Below are positions 33,782 through 45,914 of a stretch of DNA of 64,000 nucleotides, one piece after another. The notes under the pieces were generated by a model. It did not search any database and was not told the origin of the DNA. It saw nothing but the letters and a program-made list of their open reading frames with translations. A program made the position numbers and the translations under genes. The first letter of the stretch is position 1, and each line of letters starts with the position of its first letter. The DNA comes from Malania oleifera. Its lineage: Eukaryota; Streptophyta; Magnoliopsida; Santalales; Ximeniaceae. Location: NCBI RefSeq assembly GCF_029873635.1, contig NC_080428.1:61677957-61741956 (forward strand), read 5' to 3'.

Positions 33782-34429
33782 TTAGTGCTTAGAAGGAATA
33801 TGAATTATAGTAATGAGGTATGCTTGCAATTTTTCTCGAATCAAGTGGCAATCCAACTGAATATGCTTAGTCCTTTCATGGTGTGCAGGATTAGAAGCAA
33901 TTTCAGAGGCTGGTTTGCTATCTATATATAATAAGGCAGCTTGAGAATGAGAAATATGTAAATCAGCTAACAAATAAAGAAGCCATTGAATTTCACATGT
34001 AGTTGTAGCTAAAGCTCTATACTTAGACTCAACAGAAGATCTACTGATAGTGGGCTGCTACTTCGATTTCCAGGAAATAAGAGAATCCTCAAGAAAAACT
34101 GTAAACCTAGTCACACTTCGGCGAGTATCCAAGCAGCCACCGCAATCACTATCTGAGTATGCCTTGAGATGAAGAGATGAGTTTGCAGACATAAAAATAC
34201 CCTGACCTGGTGTAAATTTAATGTATCTGAGAACCCTTTCAACAACACGAAGATGAAGTGTACTTGGATTAGCCATAAATTGACTTAATGCTTGAACAGA
34301 ATAAACAATATCAGGCCGAGTTATAGTTAAGTACAACAATTGACCTATGAGCCTTTGAAATGATGCAGGATCAGTTAGGGGAGGAAAGAGATCTGTTGTG
34401 CTGAGTTTCAGAGTAGATTCCATGGGAAA
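33782..34429 (-). pseudogene. Copia RNase H
   Basis: Starts in the RT-RNase H connection 'LIGQLLYLTITRPDIVYSVQ' (about 34345) and continues through 'RVLRYIKFTPGQGIF'. RNase H shows 'LKAYSDSDCGGCLDTRRSVT' (about 34150) and, in a second frame piece, 'DLHISHSQAALLYIDSKPAS' (about 33940) and 'RTKHIQLDCHLIREK'. A stop or shift separates the pieces between 34058 and 33973. Confidence 0.88.
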
Positions 34430-35170
34430 ATTTGCTGGTTTACAGCTAGAGAAACCACTATCTTGGAGAATATCCAGGGCATATTTTCATTGAGATATGA
34501 CAATGCCTTTAGCTGATCTAGTTATTTCCAAACCCATGATGTATTTTAATTCACCAAGATCCTTGATTGTGAAAGAATCATGGAGAAATTTCTTGACTTC
34601 ATTAAATTGAGCAATGCTGTCAGAAGCAAGAATAACATCATCAACATAAATGAATAAAACTATAAAAGCTGAGGGGGTTGTTTTGACAAAGAGAGAAGAA
34701 TCTGATTTGCCTTGAGTAAAACCAAATTGCAACAAGGAGGTGGATAACTTGGAAAACCATTGTCGTGATGTTTGTTTTAGTTCATATATACTCTTTTTGA
34801 GTTTGCATACACAAGGGTCATTTGCTAAAGAATAGCCTGGTGGTAATTGCATATATACTTCTTCATTAAGATCTCCATGTAAGAAGGCAATATTTACTTC
34901 TAATTGATGTCAATGCCAGTGTTTTATAGCAGCAGCTGCAAGTAATGTTCGCACAGTTGTCATTTAAGCAACAGGAGAGTATGTATCAAAAAAATTTAAC
35001 CTTCTTGTTGAGTATTGCCCTTGGCCACTAGTCTGGCTTTATGCCTTGCAATTGTGTCATCAGCATTGAACTTGACACGATAAACCCATTTACAACCTAT
35101 TGCCATTTTATTGGAGGGTAAAATAGCAAGATCCCAAGTATTGTTTAATTCAAGAGCTTTTAGTTCTTCT
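34430..35170 (-). pseudogene. Copia reverse transcriptase
   Basis: In order on the minus strand: 'NTWDLAILPSNKMAIGCKWV' (about 35130), 'RHKARLVAKGNTQQEG' ending near 35000, a frameshift with stops near 34965 and 34907, 'MQLPPGYS' at 34852, 'KKSIYELKQTSRQWF' and the catalytic 'IYVDDVILASDS' at about 34650. The segment 'IKDLGELKYIMGLEI' follows. It is inactive because of the breaks. Confidence 0.9.
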
Positions 35171-36450
35171 GCCATGGAATTTTGCCATTGAGGATGAGTA
35201 ATAGCCTGTTTGAATGTGTGAGGTTCGAAAGTGGAAGTAACAGCAACAACAAATGTTTTATATTTAGGAGATAATTGAAAAGTAGAAAGATAATGAAGAA
35301 TAGAATGAGGGTTACCTTTGTTAGAAGCTGAGTTACAATTGGGAGATGATTGAGAAGCTGAAAGTGTTTGAGCCATATTACCACAATAAAAATTCTTTAA
35401 GTATGCAGGAGAATTTTTGATCCTTTGAGATCTTCTGAGAGTGTCAATATGAGTATGTTCGATGGAAGTGTTCTTAGATTGGGGAGTAGGTGTAATAGAA
35501 GTTGATGAATGAGTGGACTCTGAAGAATCAAAATATTGAGGAAAATTAGGAAAAACAAAAGGTGTATGAATTGTGTCTGGTATGGAAGGAAATATGGATT
35601 CATGAAAAACTACATTTCTAGAGATAAAGGTTTTAAGAGTAACAAGATCCAGAAGTTTATACCCTTTGACATATGGTGGATAACCCAGAAAAATACATTT
35701 TGAAGCTCTTGGTTGGAATTTTCCTCTATGAGCAGTGAGTGTGCTAGCAAAACACAAACACCCAAAAACTTTTAGATAGTTATAAGATGGATGTTTTTGA
35801 AATAAAATAAAGAATGGTGTTTGATTTTGGAGAATAGAAGAAGGGGTTCTATTTCTGAGATGGTTTCTGTTAGCACACAATTTGTCCAATAAGAAAGTGG
35901 CAATTTGGATTGAAAAAGTAGAGCTCTAGCCACATTAAGTAGGTGTTGATGTTTTCTTTCAACTCTACCATTTTGTTGGGGTGTTTCAACACAAGATAAT
36001 TGATGTATTATTCCATGACTATTGTAGAAATCAGGCATGTTAAACTCTTGGCCATTTTCAGTTCTAAGAGTTTGAATCAATGTGTTGAATTGAGTATGAA
36101 CATAAGAAACAAATTTTGTGAGAATGGTACGAGATTTTGTTTTAGTTTTCATGAGATAAAGCCAAGTAAATCTTGTATAATCATCTACAATGGTGAGAAA
36201 ATAATAAAAACCAGAATATGAAACATGTGAGAAAGGACCCCAAATGTCACAATGAATTAATTGAAAAGCTTTATTTGAATAGCTACTTGATATAGGAAAT
36301 ACAAGCCTTTTCTGTTTGGCTAAAGGACAAACTTCACATATATGAATTGGATTTGCTGATACATTGGGATTTATATCACTAATAAATTTCAATCTAGTAG
36401 AGGGAATATGTCCTAGACGAAAATGCCAAATATCAACATTGGTAGTACAA
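35171..36450 (-). pseudogene. Copia integrase
   Basis: 'ICEVCPLAKQKRLVFP' (about 36335) is the end of the zinc region. The core has Asp in 'LIHCDIWGPFS' (about 36265), Asp in 'LRTENGQEFN' with the usual TDN changed to TEN (about 36060), and Glu in 'ETPQQNGRVERKHQ' (about 35970). A frameshift at about 35880 leads into 'FGCLCFASTLTAHRGKFQPR' and an acidic/Ser-rich C-terminal region. Confidence 0.9.
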
Positions 36451-36564
36451 TTATTTGTTGAAGAAACAGAATATATACACTTGAGATCATATTTATTCCT
36501 TGCTAAGGTGATATAGGCTAGATTTCACTTCAGCAAGACCAATCATCTTCCAGCTGATTAGGTT

Positions 36565-37289
36565 CTACAAAATACATTTGGATTGAAAGAAAAACAAACC
36601 AATAAAATTTTCTTTAGTAAGTTTTGAAGCAGATATAAGATTAACACTGCATGAAGGAATGTAAAGAGCATTATGTAAGATAATATCAGCTGAAAAATGT
36701 ACAGTTCCAGTGAAAATAATAGGAGCAGATTGACCATTTGGTAAATGGACTGCAGATGATTGTTTTGGTAGACGAATTGAAGTGAAAAAATGGGGAGAAC
36801 AAATCATATGATCTGTAGCTCCTGTATCAAGAATCCATGGAGAATTATTTTTGTCAGCTGAAACAACATGACATGAAATCATACCTGATGTAGAAGCAGT
36901 GTTTGCTATGGAGGTTACATTTGTATTAGAAAGGCTATTTGCAAGGGATAGCAAGTTTTGAATTTGCTCTTGAGAAAATATATATGAGATGCTTGAATTT
37001 AATTCCAAAGAAGAAGCAACATTTGCATTGGACAAATTTGTATTTGTATTTCCATTTGGAGGAGTAATAAACTTCTTCCCTCGTGGACCTTTCCATCTAG
37101 GTGGAAATCCAATCAAATGGAAACACTAATCTGCAAGGTGACCAGTATATCCACAATGGGAACAAATAATATTTCCTTTGGCTATTGATTTTGTGAAACA
37201 AGTACCATTAGTAGTGACAGACTTCTGCGCTTGTGCAGCAATCATAACATGAGAATCCATGGAAAAATCAACAGAATTAGACAATGAAA
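36565..37289 (-). pseudogene. Copia gag C-terminus, zinc knuckle and protease
   Basis: The minus-strand frame enters from the truncated gag near 37289. It reads a zinc knuckle (CSHCGYTGHLAD then a TAG then C, about 37125-37168), then a Ser/Asn-rich linker. The aspartic protease follows with 'WILDTGATDHMICSPHFF' at about 36775-36840. D-T-G is the intact active-site triad. The TAG inside the knuckle breaks the polyprotein. Confidence 0.88.
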
Positions 37290-37486
37290 TATTGTCTTCC
37301 GCTGTTAGGTTGTATAATAAAACAACTTTTTACTCGGTACCCAATGCAGGTCAGGTTGTATGAATGATAGTAGGATTGTTGACGTGGCCAATTTGTGGAT
37401 GTTGTGGATGACGAGTGATTATTTATTCATTCTTGAGAAAAAAATTTTGTACGAAAATTAGGGCATTACAGTTTGGTATCAGAGCC
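37290..37486 (+). mobile_element. Truncated 5' LTR and primer-binding site
   Basis: 37290-37470 matches the end of the 3' LTR (about 45115-45298): 'tttttactcggtacccaatg' and 'atgaatgatagtaggattgt' occur in both. Three bases later TGGTATCAGAGCCTAGG (37474-37490) is the initiator tRNA-Met primer-binding site. Confidence 0.9.
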
Positions 37487-37857
37487 TAGGTTGCTAGGTT
37501 CCGTAGACTTTAGTAGACAGCGCAATACAAAACCAAAGTATAGGAGTGGATTTTGAGGGAAATAGGAGATGGGTAGATTGAAATGGGAGTTAGTGGTTGT
37601 TAGAGGATAAGGTGAGAATGAGGATTCTATCTTGCGGCCTAGAGACAGGAGTACCGGAGTTGTTTCCGTGTTTTTCTTGGGGTGACAATTTTAGGAAAAC
37701 CATGGATACTATAGTTGGTCTTGTTTCGGAGTGGTAGGACTAAATCTTAAATGGGGATTAAGGATGTGCATAGAAGAATAATTTATGAGTTATTGTAGTA
37801 TATGGGTTGTGTGATAGTGATTGTATGCTGAAATTAGTTGTTTCCTTTACAGGATGG

Positions 37858-38900
37858 ATCTGGGGAATAGTAACACGAATGCGGGAGGTGATGGAGTAGG
37901 ACCTTCCAATATGGGTGGTGCAGACCCTGACGCAGTATTGCGTAGCGTCACTTAATAGGTGATGGCTGAGATGGCCAGGAGCTCGAGGGAGCGAAGCTGC
38001 ACGATCGAGCAATTCATGCGTATGCGACCCCCATCTTTCATTGGAGGAGCGGACCCACTGGTTGTAGAGAACTAGGTTTAGGACATAGAGGACATACTGG
38101 TAGTCCTCTCATGTACAAATGAGCATAGGGTATTATTTGCCACATTTAAATTGACCGGGGAAGCAAAGTGTTGGTGGAGGTTAGTGAGAATACTGGAGGA
38201 GCAGAGGCTGGATCCAATAGCAATGACATGGAGTCGCTTTAGGGAGATTTTATTTGAGCGGTACTTTCTTGCCATGGTCAGGAGTGCGAAGGCGTCAGAG
38301 TTTCTGTATCTGAAACAGGGGCCTATGACGGTGCAGCAGTACGCAACGAGGTTTGTCGAGCTGTCCCAGTTCGCCTTGTATATGGTGCCAAATGAGGAGA
38401 GGAAGGCGAGGAAGTTTAAGGAGGGCTTGAGGCAGAACCTGTATGAGTAGGTTGTAGGTTTCCGAACTCAGACTTTCTCAGAGATAGTGGACAAGGCTGC
38501 GGTGATTGAGAGCAGTTTACAGAGAGGTGCAGCAGCCTAAAGCCAGAGTAAGAGGCTCGCGCCTTCTGATTTTCAGGCAGGGCCCAGTCGAGGGCCGTGG
38601 AGGAGATATGATAGTAGAGGGAGATGACGACAGGGAGGAGGAGATCAAGCAGTACAGGGCAGACAGGTGCCCTCTCCTTATCCCAGATGTTTGAGGAGGC
38701 ACCCAGGAGAAAGCCGAGCGAGGGAGGATTTCTGCTATCAGTGCCACCATCCTGGACATATCGTGAGGAACTTTCAGGCACTGCTAGTGGTAGCGGTTGC
38801 TTCTCGACCATACAGAGGAGGCTATCAGGCACCTTGAGGTGGACAGAAGAGGAATACTGCCCCAGCACGAGTTCATGTACTGACGCCGGGAGATGCTGAG
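37858..38900 (+). pseudogene. Chromovirus gag with altered zinc knuckle
   Basis: Starts at ATG 37858 (MDLGNSNTNAGGDG). It carries the gag core 'TGEAKCWWRLVR' (about 38154), 'FREILFERYF' and 'GPMTVQQYATRFVELSQFAL' (about 38320). A stop follows at 38448, and a knuckle-like CYQCHHPGHIVRNF lies near 38728-38772, in which the final Cys is Phe. Early TAA/TAG stops occur near 37952 and 38074. Confidence 0.87.
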
Positions 38901-38929
38901 GTGGTGGAAGATGTGGTGACAGGTACTAT

Positions 38930-39320
38930 TTTAATACTGTCATTTAAAGCTACTATCTTGTTTGACTCTAGGGCAACTCGTTTTTTTATCACCCGTGATT
39001 ATGTGAAGTTGTGTGGATTTGAGCCTCAGTAGTTAGATATTAGTTTGTCTGTTGCTACACCGACTGGGGTTGTAGGGATATGTATAAAGGTACTCAGAGA
39101 CTGTCCAGTGGGTATTCAGGGGTGGTCTTTGCCAGCTAATCTAGTGGTTCTCGATATGCATGGGTTTAAGGTAATCTTGGGAATGGATTGGCTAGATGCC
39201 CATTATGCCAGCATTGATTGCCATCAGAGAGTGGTAATATTCAGACCTCTAGAGGGACAGGAGTACAGATTCATGGTATCACATGTGCGCACCCCACCTC
39301 AGTTACTATCTGCTATTTAG
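38930..39320 (+). pseudogene. Chromovirus aspartic protease
   Basis: The active-site segment reads 'ILFDSRATR' (about 38945-38975), where the usual D-S-G is D-S-R, so the enzyme would be inactive. The later flap and C-terminal part 'VILGMDWLDAHYASIDCHQR' at about 39171-39232 is well kept. A TAG at about 39030 lies between them. Confidence 0.85.
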
Positions 39321-39329
39321 GTATGTAGA

Positions 39330-40340
39330 TTGCTATTAGAAGGCTGTCAAGGATATTTAGCATGTGTGAAGGCGGTATCAGAAGGGGAGTTAAGGGTGGA
39401 GGAAATCCTAGTGGTGAGGGATTTTCCTGATGAATTTCCTAAGGATTTTCTGGGACTACCTCCTGATCGTGTGGTAGAGTTTGTTATTGATTTGGTTTCG
39501 GGGACAGCGCCGATTTCAAAGGCGTCGTATAGAATGGCACCGGCAGAGCTGAAAGAATTGAAGGAACAGTTGCAGGAACTATTAGATTAGGGGTTTATTC
39601 AGCCCAGTGTGTCGTCCTGGGGAGCACCGATTTTATTTGTGAGGAAGAAGGATGGATCGATGAGATAGTGCATCGACTATCCAGAGATAAACAAAGTAAC
39701 TGTCAAGAATAAATACCCGTTCCCACGTATCAATGATTTTTTTGACCAGTTACAGGGGACATGGATTTTTTTCGAAGATAGACTTACGCTCTGGGTACCA
39801 TCAGGTGAAAGTCAAGGCGGCAGACGTTCCGAAGACGACATTTAGAACACAGTATGACCATTATGAATTTCTAGTTATGTCGTTTGGTTTGACGAATGCT
39901 CCTACAGTATTTATGGATTTGATGAATAAGGTCTTTCACCAGTATTTGGATCAGTTTGTGGTAGTATTTATTGATGATATACTGGTGTATTCGAAGAGCC
40001 TAAAGGAGCATGAGGAGCATTTGAGTATAGTGTTGCAGGTGTTGTGAGAGAAGAAGCTATATGCGAAGCTCAAGAAGTGTGAGTTCTGGCTGGAACAGGC
40101 TACCTTCCTTGGACACATCATATCCAGGGGTGGTATTTCTGTTAATCCGAGTAAGATTGAGGCGGTAGTAGACTGGGTACAACCAAAGAACGTGCACGAG
40201 ATCAGGAGTTTCCTAGGATTGGCTGGGTACTACCACAGGTTTGTTGAAGGCTTCTCTAGATTGTTAGGCCCGTTGACCAGATTGACCAAGAAGGGAGTGA
40301 AGTTTGAGTGGTCTGATGAATGTGAATAGAGCTTCCAAGA
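39330..40340 (+). pseudogene. Chromovirus reverse transcriptase
   Basis: Landmarks are 'FPDEFPKDFLGLPPDRVVEF' (about 39424), 'GFIQPSVSSWGAPILFVRKK' (about 39590), a frameshift near 39765, '[12 protein letters not shown]' (about 39781), '[20 protein letters not shown]' (about 39840) and the catalytic '[11 protein letters not shown]' at about 39969. Connection motifs '[20 protein letters not shown]' (about 40107) follow. TAG stops are near 39588 and 39666. Confidence 0.92.
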
Positions 40341-40745
40341 ATTGAAGCAGTGACTCATCACTGCGCCTGTGTTGACGATTCCTTTAGGAGAAGAGGGGTT
40401 TGTGATTTACAGTGATGCGTCCTATAAAGGGTTCGGATGCGTGTTGATGCAACGAGGGAGAGTAACAGTTTATGCCTCATGGAAGTTGAAGGAATATAAG
40501 AAGAACTACCCTACCCATGATCTAGAGTTGGCGGTGGTTATTTATGCACTGAAGATTTGGAGGCACTATCTATATGGGGGTAGGTGTGAGATATTTACTG
40601 ACCATAAGAGCTTAAAGTATTTTTTTATGTAGAAGGAATTGAATATGAGGTAGAGGAGATGACTGGAGCTAATAAAGGATTATGACTACACTATTAGCTA
40701 CCACCTGGGAAAGGCTAATATGGTTGCTGATGCTTTGAGCTGAAA
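40341..40745 (+). pseudogene. Chromovirus RNase H
   Basis: Catalytic Asp in '[19 protein letters not shown]' (about 40393), Glu in '[20 protein letters not shown]' (about 40508) and Asp in '[11 protein letters not shown]' (about 40592). A TAG follows at 40630. Downstream 'YHLGKANMVADALS' reaches the usual RNase H end near 40740. Confidence 0.92.
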
Positions 40746-40789
40746 ATCAGTGGATTCTTCTATATCTGCGGTGGAGATTTGGCATTTGA

Positions 40790-41760
40790 TCTAGATGGAT
40801 CTGGAGAAGCTTGGTGTGGAGCTAGTAGAGGGCGATCACCAGGCGTTTACTGCTGATTTGGTTTTGTAGCCAACTCTACATAAGAGAATTAAAGCAGCAC
40901 AGAGAAATGATGAAGAACTTAGTAGAGCTTATGGGGAAGGTACAGGATGGTCAGGAAACAGAGTTCAACATCTCAGATGATGGAGCCTTGAGGTTTTGTA
41001 TTAGGTTATGCCTTCCTGCCGATCCTGAGATTAAGAAAGTTGTTTTGGAGGAAGCACATTGGTCTTTGTATACTGTACATCTAGGTAGCACTAAAATGTA
41101 CAGGGATCTTCGAGAGTCCTTCTGGTGGAGCAATATGAAGAGGGAGATAGCTCAGTATGTGGATCAGTGTTTGATGTGCCAATAAGTGAAGGTTAAGCAT
41201 CAAAGACCGGCAGGTTCATTGCAGCCACTCCACATTCCTGAGTGGAAGTGGGAGCAAATAGCGATGGATTTTGTCACAGGATTGTCGCCGGAATTGCATG
41301 GACAGGACGCTATCTGAGTAGCGGTAGATCAATTGGCGAAGACTGCCCACTTTTTGCCGATCAAAGTTTGCTTACTCCATGGACAGATTGGCTGAGTGAT
41401 ATATCCAGGAGATAGTTAGGATCCACGACGTCCCAGTGTCCATAGTTTCAGACAGAGACCCACATTTCAAATCTTGTTTTTGGAAGAGTCTGCAAGGGGC
41501 TATGGGTTCTCAGTTGTCATTCAATACAATTTTTCATCCTTAGACAGATGGGCAGATGGAAAGGATGATACAGATTCTGGAGGATATGTTGCAAGCATAT
41601 GTGTGGAACTTTGGAGGTCGTTGGATGCAGTATTTGCCACTGGTCAAGTTTGCGTATAACAACAGCTACCAGGCCAGCATTGGGATGGCACCGAATGAGA
41701 TGTTGTATGGCAGGAGGTACCGATCCCCGTTGTATTGGGATGAGATCGGGGAGAGATAGA
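40790..41760 (+). pseudogene. Chromovirus integrase
   Basis: An HHCC zinc module (histidines in 'EEAHWSLYTVHLG' near 41050, cysteines in 'QCLMCQ' near 41167) precedes the core. The core has Asp in 'IAMDFVTGL' (about 41258), Asp in 'VSDRDPHF' (about 41447) and Glu in 'DGQMERMIQILEDML' (about 41547). 'LVKFAYNNSYQASIGMAPNE' and 'GRRYRSPLYW' follow. Stops are at 41184 and near 41317, and shifts near 41390. Confidence 0.92.
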
Positions 41761-42308
41761 TATTGGGGCCAAAGCTGATACAACAAACTCAGGATAAAGT
41801 CAGACTCATCAGAGACAAGATCAGAACAACACAAAGCTGACAGAAGAGTTATGCAGATACTCGCCGGTGAGAATTGGAGTTTGATGTAGGAGATCGTGTG
41901 TTCCTGAAGGTGGCACAGATGAAGGGGGTTATGAGGTTTAGGAGGAAGGGTAAGTAGAGCCCTAGGTATATTGGACCATTCGAGATTCTTGAAAGAGTGG
42001 GTCCAGTTGCCGATTGGTTGGCATTACCACCGGTCCTATGTAGGATCCACGTATTCCATGTTTCTATATTGAGGAAATATGCCCCAGACCCCTCCCATGT
42101 GATAAGCTATGAAGCACTGGATTTGGGTGATACTTTAGCCTATGAGGAAGTGCCAGTGCAAATTCTTAATTGGAAGGAATAGGAGCTACGCATGAAGAAG
42201 ATTCCACTGGTAAAAGTTTTGTAGCGCAATCATGCCGTTGAGGAGGCTTCCTGGGAACTAGATGATCAGATGCGCCAGAGATATCCACACTTATTCAGTG
42301 GAGCTTAG
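41761..42308 (+). pseudogene. Integrase C-terminus and chromodomain-like tail
   Basis: 'RIHVFHVSILRKYAPDPSHV' (about 42041) is the usual end of chromovirus integrase. After a stop at 42180 comes 'EEASWELDDQMRQRYPHLF' (about 42240-42296), the recognisable end of the chromodomain that directs insertion to heterochromatin in this lineage. It ends with TAG at 42306-42308. Confidence 0.85.
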
Positions 42309-42576
42309 AGTTGAGCCAGTCAGAATAAAAGGAATAATATTGTAAATTTTTATTTGGATAGTATAACGTAGGATAGATAGAGTTTTAATTTTGAAATATG
42401 AATGGCTTTGGGAGAATTTTGTAAAAGTTGTAATATCCTAGAACCCTCGTTATAACCACGGTGTTCCTCCGCCATAAGTGAGGGTAATTAATAAAATTGA
42501 GGTATTTTCTCTCTAAGGATGGAAAGCTAATGAATAAGCAAATTTCGAGGATGAAATTTTTATAAGGAGGGAAGAA

Positions 42577-45298
42577 CATAATAACTCGAAAAAGGGATAT
42601 AGAAGATTAGCGAAGTGGTTCCCAAAAAAATAATAATTAATTAATTAATCAGATTTATAAAAAAAATAATAATAATAATAATTAATTTTTTTATTAATAA
42701 AATATATTATTATTAATATTGATTAAATATTTTATTATTTTAATTATTTTTATTTTTATTATTATAATTCTCCTGAAGCTAGAAGCTTTAGGAGATTTAT
42801 TTTTTTCTTCTTTTGGTTTTTTTTTTTTTTCTTTCTTCTTCTTCTTCTTCTTCTTCTGTTTTCCTGCGCGCACAAACTCTCTCTCTCTCCTCTCATTCTC
42901 TCTCCCTCTCTCCTCAATTTCGTGGTGGATTTTCGCCCAATTGAAAATTAGAAGATACCGCTGGACTCTATTTTTCGCTACCGTCATTTCTACCAGAGTG
43001 GATCGGTGGTAGGAGTGGCGTAAACGTATCTCCTGAGATAAGCTAATTTCTCCATTTTCTTTAATCTCTTGCAAATTAGAAGCTCAATCGAAGAACGAAC
43101 ACCACCATAAGAATTTAGGGATGATTCTCTACAAGTCTAGTGGGACGAAATTCTCATGGGACATTGTGGGCAAAATTCCAAATTTGGGGTACGAGGGTTA
43201 TTAAGGCGTTTATTTTTAATTAATTAGTATTAATTTAGAAATGCTAAAATATTGAGCATTTGGGGTTGAAGTAGGATTTCTAAAATTTAGGGTCCGGGTG
43301 AGCGCCGCAGGTGTAATTTTGAGACCCGTAGGTAAAATTCAAAAAATTAAGTGGGGGTGTTAAATAATAGTTTAAATGATAATTTGGGGTATATAGAGCT
43401 TAGGAAGGGTTAGTTGAGTATTGTTTTGGGGGAAATGAATTAATTAATCTAGGAAAAATGTGAATTTCAGGATTTGAGTTTCGGGCGCCAAGGGGTAGAA
43501 TCTGGGTCCTAACGAGACTCTTAGTAAGTCAGGTAAAGGGAATAAATTATAACAGTATTTTTAGAATTACTGTTTAAATTAATATGTGAAAATGTGCTTA
43601 TGGTATTTTTTCTGAAAATTATTACAATATAAATATAAGATAAATTGTGTGACATTTGAGTGATTTTAAATTGTGATATTTTGTCGTGTGAAAATAATAT
43701 GTTATGAATATTAGATGGAAACTATGTGGCATATGATATGTGTTGAAAAATATGAAATATAACGATAGATATTTTCTGATAAAATATTGAAATGAGAATG
43801 ATTTATGTGATTAGTGAAAAATAATGAAATGTGATATTTATATATGAGTGGAAATTATTTGCATGAGAAATGAGTTTGTACAAATTACTGGTATGAGTAT
43901 TTTGGAAAAATGTGAAAATACGTGAAATATGATATATATTATTATGAGATGATGAAATGTGCATAGAAAATAATGAGAATATTTATGTTGAACTGAATTG
44001 TGATATACTGAAATATGATTGATGAAATGCCAATACCGCATAATGATTGCGGGTATGTGGTAGTGAACCCTGACAGATGTTTATGATATTGAGCACGGTT
44101 CCGTTACTAGTGGTGTTAGTGCAACCACACGGACTCTTGGAGCATGTGGCGTGACAGTCGACTAAGCCATTTTGTAGGGTTGTTGGGCCCCCTGAGTCCG
44201 AATCAGGGTTATAGGTCGGCCAGTCATACTACAGACGCGATATGTGATACGATACTTTGATCTAATCGGGTCGGCCAGCCGCGGTTAGGTATAGCCTTCG
44301 GGCCGCACAACCTTGACCATGGGGGGAAGCATGGCATGGATAGAAAGATCCTCAGGGTGGCCATGAATTACAGACGAGATATTGGTATTTGATACCAAGG
44401 ATACTCATGAGTCGGAAAGTAAAGAAAATGGAAAGTGTAAGAATGATAAAATTGGCTAAAATGAGAAATGAAAGGAAGAATGGAAATTGAGAAATAAAGA
44501 ATGTTAAATATGAGAAATGAACTGTGTGAGTTAATGACATAAATAATTGAGGCGAAGTGAAACTCTTCGCCTGAGGGCTTGCTGAGTAAGGTGAGTGCCC
44601 TGATAGGTATCAGATGTGGCCATACCCGGTTGCATAACATGTTAGGATAGAGGGAAGCTACCTGTATGAGTGGGTAATCTTCCCTATTATCTGGAACTTT
44701 GCGGATAATTATGTGTTGGAAATCAATGAATTTGAGAAATGGTTTTAAAGCTTATAAAAGCTTGTGTTGTATATTTATATGATTATGAGAATGTGAATAT
44801 CAGTGTATTTTCTCAGATGAAATGTTGTTTTGAAAAGTAAAGCATGTTATAACTGAACTCAGATGGCCACACACTGTAAATAATTTATTCCTTCTTACTG
44901 AGATGTGTCTCACCCAATTTATCTAAATTTTTTAGGGGACAGAGACCGACCGGGTGATAGAGCTTCATGATAGTAGGGAGCTGGAACACTGATATACAGG
45001 GTGAGTTTGGACTAGGGAGGTGTGATTCCCTAGGGTTGTATTGTTTTTGGGTATAAGATAGTATTGTGTATATGTGTATATTGATACTCTGGGTATTGTA
45101 TTCTGACTGATATGTATATACTGTCTTTCACTGTTAGGCTGTATAATAAATTAACTTTTTACTCGGTACCCAATGCGGGTCGGGTCATATGAATGATAGT
45201 AGGATTGTTGACGTGGCTGATTTGTGGATGTTGTGGATGATGACTAATTATTTATTCATTATTGAGAAAAAAAAATTGCACGAAAATCGGGGCATCAC
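42577..45298 (+). mobile_element. 3' LTR of the chromovirus
   Basis: About 2.72 kb, preceded by the purine run 'aaggagggaagaa' (42564-42576). It contains a (TTC)n/CT leader at about 42830-42915. It also has the 'gagggcttgctgagtaaggt' and 'cttactgagatgtgtctcac' blocks typical of this LTR group (about 44573 and 44896). The expected TG start has become CA. Confidence 0.88.
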
Positions 45299-45712
45299 AC
45301 TTGGACCATCAATTTGAAGGTACCTTGTTTTGAGTTCTTCCCAAACATCACACGCAGCTATGAAGTACAACAGACTTCCACGAATTTCTTTTGCTATTGA
45401 ATTCATTAGCCAAGATAAAATGAGATTTTTTGCTCTCAACCAAGCAATTCGAATCCGAGAATCACCAGAATTGGATTGAGGTAGAGTACCATCTATAAAT
45501 GCGATTTTATTCTTAACTGTAAGAGCAATGGAGATAGATCTACCCCACGCAACATAATTTGCACCAGTCAAGATTTCAGAGACTAGAAGAGCTCTAGGGT
45601 TATCCGATGGATGCAAGTAATAGACACTTGAAGAATCATTCGATGGATTTCTTGAAGATTCATCAATATTTTCCATAGAACCAGAATGCGTAGAAGATTC
45701 AAGTTCCACCAT
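45299..45712 (-). pseudogene. Copia gag, N-terminal part
   Basis: From the ATG at 45712 it opens 'MVELESSTHSGSMENIDESS'. It reads the copia gag core 'ILTGANYVAWGRSISIAL' (about 45585) and 'SWLMNSIAKEIRGSL' (about 45410), and is cut after 'LQIDGPS' by the chromovirus LTR at 45298. The next 100 or more residues of gag are missing; the frame resumes only near the zinc knuckle at 37289. Confidence 0.88.
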
Positions 45713-45914
45713 AGAAATGGGACAGTAAAGAAAGGAAAGAAAAAACTTTTTTTAAAGAGAATAGCAGAAATTGAATCAATTAATTTCTGAAATTTGAAAC
45801 TCCCTTGATTAACCACAGCTTTGTCTGTAGTTGAAATTCGAAATTTGAAGATGACTATGCTTCTTTTGCAATAAGAATTTCCCTATGAAGTTCAATCAGT
45901 GTGTCTGTCGGAAG

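Larger units (their letters stand above)
37290..45298 (+). mobile_element. Tekay-type chromovirus with truncated 5' LTR
   Basis: A + strand Ty3/gypsy element with the order PBS, gag, CCHC, protease, RT, RNase H, integrase, chromodomain-like tail, polypurine tract and 3' LTR (42577-45298, 2.7 kb). Only the last 180 bp or so of the 5' LTR remain (37290-37470). The missing part, together with the middle of the host copia gag, shows a deletion at the left junction. At the right junction the LTR ends GGCATCACA and the copia gag resumes immediately. More than ten in-frame stops and several shifts are visible. Confidence 0.9.
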
